Positions 5,919 through 9,156 of a DNA stretch of 9,156 bases are shown here, one piece after another. The notes beneath the pieces were generated by a model. It saw only the letters and a list, made by a program, of their open reading frames with translations. It was not told the DNA's origin and searched no databases. The stretch's first letter is position 1. Every line of letters starts with the position of its first letter. Source of the DNA: an uncultured Lachnospiraceae bacterium (GTDB lineage: Bacteria; Bacillota; Clostridia; Lachnospirales; Lachnospiraceae); NCBI GenBank assembly GCA_934351705.1, contig CAKRJK010000044.1:1-9156 (forward strand). Reading direction: 5' to 3'. The translations under genes were made by a program, and so were the position numbers.

Positions 5919-6915
5919 GGTTGTGTTAGATATTCCGTCAGAACATATGGCAAATGTGTTCGGCGGTTGTGATAAAAATATCAAGAAAATTGAACGCACG
6001 CTGAATGTCACCGTAGTGGTCCGGGACGGCAATATGAAAATTCTCGGAAGTGAAGCAAACGTCAAGAGTGCATCAAGCGTGTTTTTACAGTTGGTAGAGT
6101 TGAGCAAACGCGGAAATACGATCCAGGAACAAGAGGTCAATTATGCGTTGGAGCTGGCAAAACAGGAGAACGTATCCGTGATGTCGGAGATTGACAGTGA
6201 CCTGATCTGCCATACCATGAACGGCAAACCGATCAAGCCAAAGACGTTAGGACAAAAACAATATGTGGATGCAATCCGCAAACAGATGATTGTATTTGGA
6301 ATCGGTCCTGCAGGAACGGGTAAGACGTATCTTGCGATGGCAATGGCGATTACCGCGTTTAAGAATGAAGAGGTCGGAAGGATTATTCTGACCAGACCTG
6401 CGATCGAGGCAGGAGAAAAGCTCGGCTTTTTGCCGGGAGATTTGCAGAGCAAGGTCGATCCGTATTTAAGACCGCTCTATGATGCCCTGTATCAGATTAT
6501 GGGTGCGGAGGCATTTCAAAAGAATATGGAAAAAGGGCTGATAGAGGTCGCACCGCTTGCTTATATGAGAGGAAGAACGTTAGACAATGCCTTTATCATT
6601 CTGGATGAAGCACAGAATACAACACCTGCACAGATGAAGATGTTTTTAACACGTATCGGTTTCGGCTCTAAGGTGGTGATCACCGGAGATGAGACGCAAA
6701 AGGATTTACCGAAGGGAGCGGTTTCCGGTCTGGATGTCGCATTGAAGGTTCTGCGAAAAGTCGAAGACATTTCAATCTGCCGATTGACCAGCAGTGATGT
6801 GGTGCGTCATCCGCTGGTACAAAAGATTGTCAAAGCCTATGAGGAATACGAGCAAAAGAGTGCCAAAAAGCAGGGTAAGGCAGAACGCGGCAAGAAAACG
6901 AGGTCGGGAAGATGA
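5905..6915 (+). CDS. phoH: PhoH-family ATPase (PhoL/YbeZ type)
   Basis: This 336-residue P-loop NTPase has an N-terminal KH-like RNA-binding domain (about 1-75, with NVFGGCDKNIKKIE and the NVTVVVRDGNMKILG strands). The helicase-like PhoH domain (about 110-315) carries Walker A GPAGTGKT (134-141), ILTRPAIEAGEKLGFLPGD (161-179), Walker B IILDEAQN (231-238) and the sensor VVITGDETQKDLP (257-269). Members act with YbeY in rRNA processing and ribosome quality control, and the ybeY gene two places downstream supports this pairing. AAGGAA at 5890-5895 is a suitable RBS. The start overlaps yqfD by 14 nt. The TGA overlaps the next ATG as ATGA. The extreme C-terminus (about 317-336) is a basic Lys/Arg-rich tail. 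Confidence 0.96.
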   Translation: MNLNEVVLDIPSEHMANVFGGCDKNIKKIERTLNVTVVVRDGNMKILGSEANVKSASSVFLQLVELSKRGNTIQEQEVNYALELAKQENVSVMSEIDSDLICHTMNGKPIKPKTLGQKQYVDAIRKQMIVFGIGPAGTGKTYLAMAMAITAFKNEEVGRIILTRPAIEAGEKLGFLPGDLQSKVDPYLRPLYDALYQIMGAEAFQKNMEKGLIEVAPLAYMRGRTLDNAFIILDEAQNTTPAQMKMFLTRIGFGSKVVITGDETQKDLPKGAVSGLDVALKVLRKVEDISICRLTSSDVVRHPLVQKIVKAYEEYEQKSAKKQGKAERGKKTRSGR

Positions 6916-8093
6916 AGCAGGCACGGTTTGTAAAAAAGAGAACGATTCCTCTGATATTGATGGGACTTGCCACGGTCGGATACACCTTTTTGCTGGGAGT
7001 ACGCACCGTGCTGTCACTGGATGTTGTGATTGACTTTTTGTTTCTGGATATAGTGTTTTTTGCCATGTTTTATTATCATCTGGAGCATGACCGGCTGATT
7101 GGAAGTCTGCCGTTTAAAGAGACGAATGATTTTGAAAAGATTGCGATGATCTATGTTTTGGGACTTGTGGCAGGATATGTCTGTTCCTATCTGCCGGAGT
7201 ATCTGAATCTGGCATTTGGATTCGCAATGGCGATGGCGTTGGTGTCCAATACGACAACCGCTCTGATCGCCGGAATCTTCCAAAGCGTCATTTATGTGGT
7301 CGCTTTAAAACAGGATTTGTATGTGATGGCGGCATTTCTCATACTGACGCTGTTTGGCGTGATTCTTTCGGATGCCGCAAAAAGACGTTCCCTGCAATTA
7401 TGGGTGCATTTGTTTGTGTTTTTTGGTACAATCATGGTAGAGAGCGTCTGCTGTTATGCACAGTATCTGGTATTGGACTGGAAAAAGCTTTTATTTTTTG
7501 TGGTCAATGCAGCCTTAAACGTTGCGGTGATGAATCTTGCACTTCATATGTTCCGCCCGGTGGAGCATGAGATGAAGTCGCTTCCGTATGATAAGATATT
7601 GCAAAAAGACTATCCTCTGGCACAGTCCATCCGCAAATTTTCAGAGCGGGATTATGAGCATGCGTCCAAAGTATCCGAAATCTGCGGTGCGTGTGCAAAC
7701 TTGATCGGACTAAACGAAAACCTTTGCAGGGCGGCGGGATTTTATTACCGTATCGGTCGCATGGAGGGAGAGCCGTATATCGAAAACGGAGTGGCACTTG
7801 CACAAAATGTCTGTTTTCCGGAGGAATTGATTCAGATATTGAGAGAATATAACGGAGAGCTTTGTCCGATTTCCTCCAAGGAATCGGCGATTGTACATAT
7901 GGTGGACCGCGTTGTGGCGAAACTGGATGTGTTTGATAAGAAAACCTTTTCCTCCAACTGGAATCAGGACATGGTCATTTATCAGACGATGAACGAGGAA
8001 TCCGCAACCGGGGTTTATGACGGTTCGGGACTTAGCATGAACCAGTTTCTTGAGATTCGGGATTTCTTGGTAAAGGGGGATCATTTGTTTTGA
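6912..8093 (+). CDS. Degenerate PgpH-like membrane protein (7TM, pseudo-HD domain)
   Basis: This 393-residue integral membrane protein occupies the place, between phoH and ybeY, of PgpH (YqfF), the c-di-AMP phosphodiesterase of Firmicutes. About seven or eight hydrophobic helices cover residues 12-213, and the C-terminal 225-340 resembles an HD fold. Recognisable pieces are YPLAQSIRKFSERDYEHASKV (234-254, read in sections; H250 matches the first metal-binding His), LIGLNENLCRAAGFYYRIGR (264-283), PYIENG (288-293) and SKESAIVHMVDRVV (322-335; D332 matches the last Asp). The catalytic HD of the usual YYHDIGK is replaced by a single Arg in YYRIGR, and the HHGT motif appears as EYNGE (312-316). 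The roughly 250-residue extracellular 7TM-HDED domain is missing, making the protein about half normal length. Open frame and tight coupling argue against ordinary decay. Hydrolytic activity is unlikely. It may be a sensor, scaffold or regulator. Confidence 0.75.
   Translation: MKQARFVKKRTIPLILMGLATVGYTFLLGVRTVLSLDVVIDFLFLDIVFFAMFYYHLEHDRLIGSLPFKETNDFEKIAMIYVLGLVAGYVCSYLPEYLNLAFGFAMAMALVSNTTTALIAGIFQSVIYVVALKQDLYVMAAFLILTLFGVILSDAAKRRSLQLWVHLFVFFGTIMVESVCCYAQYLVLDWKKLLFFVVNAALNVAVMNLALHMFRPVEHEMKSLPYDKILQKDYPLAQSIRKFSERDYEHASKVSEICGACANLIGLNENLCRAAGFYYRIGRMEGEPYIENGVALAQNVCFPEELIQILREYNGELCPISSKESAIVHMVDRVVAKLDVFDKKTFSSNWNQDMVIYQTMNEESATGVYDGSGLSMNQFLEIRDFLVKGDHLF
8073..8080 (+). promoter_or_regulatory. 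Ribosome binding site fixing the ybeY TTG start
   Basis: AAGGGGGA lies 9 nt before the TTG at 8090, which overlaps the upstream stop as TTGA. The next in-frame TTG (8096) would be 15 nt away, too far from this site. Confidence 0.65.
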
Positions 8094-8587
8094 CATTGAC
8101 AGTAGAAGAAGAGGTTGAGATACCGTTTGATTTTGATTATAAAGAACTCGCAAAGACTGTGATAGAACAGGCAATGGAATCGGAGCAGTTTCCGTATGAG
8201 GCGGAGCTGAATCTGATGCTTGTAGACAATGAGACCATTGCACAGATCAATGCGGATTACCGTGACATTGACAGGGCGACGGATGTGTTGTCGTTTCCGA
8301 TGATAGAGTATGAGACACCGGGGGATTTTTCTCGGATCGAGGATGCCACAGAGGATAATTTTAATCCCGATACGGGGGAGCTGATCTTAGGTGACATTAT
8401 CATATCGGTTCCGAAGGTGTTGGAACAAGCGGAGGAATACGGTCACAGTATCAAAAGAGAGTACGCATTTTTAATTACGCATAGTATGCTGCATTTATTC
8501 GGATATGATCACATGGAGTCGGAAGAAGCGGCAATTATGGAACATAAACAGAGAAAAATTCTGGATGATTTACAGATTACCAGATAG
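8090..8587 (+). CDS. ybeY: Endoribonuclease / rRNA maturation factor YbeY
   Basis: This 165-residue protein has the typical YbeY length. It is a metal-dependent single-strand endoribonuclease that takes part in 16S rRNA 3'-end maturation and 70S quality control in the cytoplasm. Diagnostic features are the zinc-binding motif HSMLHLFGYDH (H131, H135, H141) and the upstream block DRATDVLSFPM (61-71), then GELILGDIIISVP (96-108). Translation begins at TTG, chosen because it forms a 4-nt TTGA overlap with the preceding stop and has an AAGGGGGA Shine-Dalgarno site at 8073-8080. The N-terminal MTLTVEEEVEI is a little longer than in some homologues. The cluster with phoH matches the known YbeY-YbeZ partnership. 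In many Firmicutes the next genes are dgkA and era; here they are replaced by a lipoprotein gene. Confidence 0.95.
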   Translation: MTLTVEEEVEIPFDFDYKELAKTVIEQAMESEQFPYEAELNLMLVDNETIAQINADYRDIDRATDVLSFPMIEYETPGDFSRIEDATEDNFNPDTGELILGDIIISVPKVLEQAEEYGHSIKREYAFLITHSMLHLFGYDHMESEEAAIMEHKQRKILDDLQITR

Positions 8588-8590
8588 AAC

Positions 8591-8596
8591 AGGAGG
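8591..8596 (+). promoter_or_regulatory. Consensus ribosome binding site of the lipoprotein gene
   Basis: A perfect AGGAGG lies 7 nt upstream of the ATG at 8604, and is the strongest Shine-Dalgarno site in the window. It implies independent, efficient translation initiation after ybeY. Confidence 0.8.
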
Positions 8597-8603
8597 ATTT
8601 ACC

Positions 8604-9156
8604 ATGAAAAAAAGATGGCTTGTCACCGCGGCGGTTGCTTTGTCACTCACATTTGTTTTCACAGGATGTAAAAAAGACGAGACCCCGGTGGAAGAACCAA
8701 AAAAAGTAGAAAAACCGGCAAAGAAAGCAGATACCCATGAGGGTGAGGCAAAGAGTCTTCTGACCGGGGAATGGATAGAAGAGGAGCTGGTTACAAAAAG
8801 ACCGGTGGCAATCATGATCAGCAATATCAAGGAAGCACTTCCGCAGTATGGTACGTCAAAGGCGGATATTTTCTATGAATGTCCGGTGGAGGGCGGATTG
8901 ACAAGAATGATGGCGATTTATCAGGATTATTCGGGACTTGATAAAATCGGTTCCGTGCGTAGCTGTCGTTTGTATTTTCCACAGTTTGCAAACGAGTTTA
9001 ATGCGATCTATGTGCATTTCGGACAGGCATCTTATGCGGAGTCTTATTTGAACAGCAGCGTGGACAACATCAACGGTCTTGTGCTGGAGTCACAGTGCTT
9101 TACCCGCGATAATACAAGAAAGAAACCGCACAATGCGTTTATCGACACAGAGGGTA
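8604..9156 (+). CDS. DUF3048 (YerB-like) putative lipoprotein, 3'-truncated by window end
   Basis: The 184 codons visible encode a lipoprotein signal peptide: KKR at the N-terminus, hydrophobic core about 5-20, and lipobox FTGC with C22 as the lipidated cysteine. A charged Lys/Glu/Pro linker (23-50) follows, then the start of a DUF3048 domain: RPVAIMISNIKEALPQYG (about 66-83), SKADIFYE (85-92), EGGLTRMMAIY (95-105), KIGSVRSCRLYFPQFANEFN (113-132), and PHNAF (176-180). Full YerB-family proteins are about 330-400 residues, so roughly half is present. The function is unknown; the protein is expected to be anchored on the outer face of the membrane. A 16-nt gap separates it from ybeY. It could be co-transcribed with ybeY, since I see no terminator between them. 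Confidence 0.85.
   Translation, partial: MKKRWLVTAAVALSLTFVFTGCKKDETPVEEPKKVEKPAKKADTHEGEAKSLLTGEWIEEELVTKRPVAIMISNIKEALPQYGTSKADIFYECPVEGGLTRMMAIYQDYSGLDKIGSVRSCRLYFPQFANEFNAIYVHFGQASYAESYLNSSVDNINGLVLESQCFTRDNTRKKPHNAFIDTEG

Noticed and set aside
5640..6140. A 166-residue hydrophobic frame on the - strand
   Set aside because: It is antisense to the end of yqfD and start of phoH. Its Phe-rich runs are simply the complement of Lys/Glu codons.
6912..8093. Frameshifted or decaying pgpH
   Set aside because: The frame is uninterrupted, keeps hydrophobic periodicity, and is joined to both neighbours by 4-nt overlaps. The losses look like clean deletion and substitution, not decay.
7710..8243. 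A 177-residue frame on the - strand
   Set aside because: It crosses the coupled junction of two well-supported + strand genes and has no recognisable motif.

Overview
The window looks like a chromosomal segment from a spore-forming Firmicute, most likely a Lachnospiraceae-type Clostridium relative. This rests on the sporulation pair yqfC-yqfD placed directly before phoH and ybeY, a two-domain bacteriohemerythrin, a DUF3048 (YerB-like) lipoprotein, purine-rich Shine-Dalgarno sites and a GC content in the mid-40s by eye (not counted). The family assignment is inference. All ten recognised genes lie on the + strand, and the ORFs on the - strand look like shadows. I see no tRNA, rRNA, CRISPR array, insertion sequence or phage gene.

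Region 1 (1-293) is non-coding. It holds a near-perfect inverted repeat (11-211) with about 80 Watson-Crick pairs and a 19-nt loop. A pyrimidine-rich stretch follows, then a TATAAT-type promoter whose predicted start site falls on or next to the ATG of rlmH, so that mRNA looks leaderless.

Region 2 (294-4353) carries rlmH (23S rRNA methyltransferase), a tandem hemerythrin, a GNAT acetyltransferase with an unusual glycine-zipper tail, an AlkD-like HEAT-repeat DNA alkylation repair protein, and a pyrimidine-nucleoside phosphorylase. Gaps run from 47 nt down to an 8-nt overlap with no visible terminator, so co-transcription is plausible.

Region 3 (4382-8587) is the conserved Firmicute cluster yqfC, yqfD, phoH, pgpH-like, ybeY. 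All internal junctions are tight (short gaps, a 14-nt overlap, ATGA and TTGA 4-nt overlaps), suggesting translational coupling. It joins a forespore/mother-cell sporulation pair to a PhoH ATPase and the YbeY RNase used in rRNA maturation. The slot normally held by the c-di-AMP phosphodiesterase PgpH instead holds a 393-aa membrane protein. It has the multi-TM block and a recognisable HD-fold tail, but it lacks the large extracellular domain and has lost the HD dyad and the HH pair. It is probably a pseudoenzyme, and is the most notable finding in the window.

Region 4 (8604-9156) is the start of a DUF3048 lipoprotein gene cut by the window end. No wholly new multi-gene system is visible. The unusual points are the hairpin element, the leaderless rlmH, the hemerythrin ligand substitution, the GNAT tail and the degenerate PgpH.
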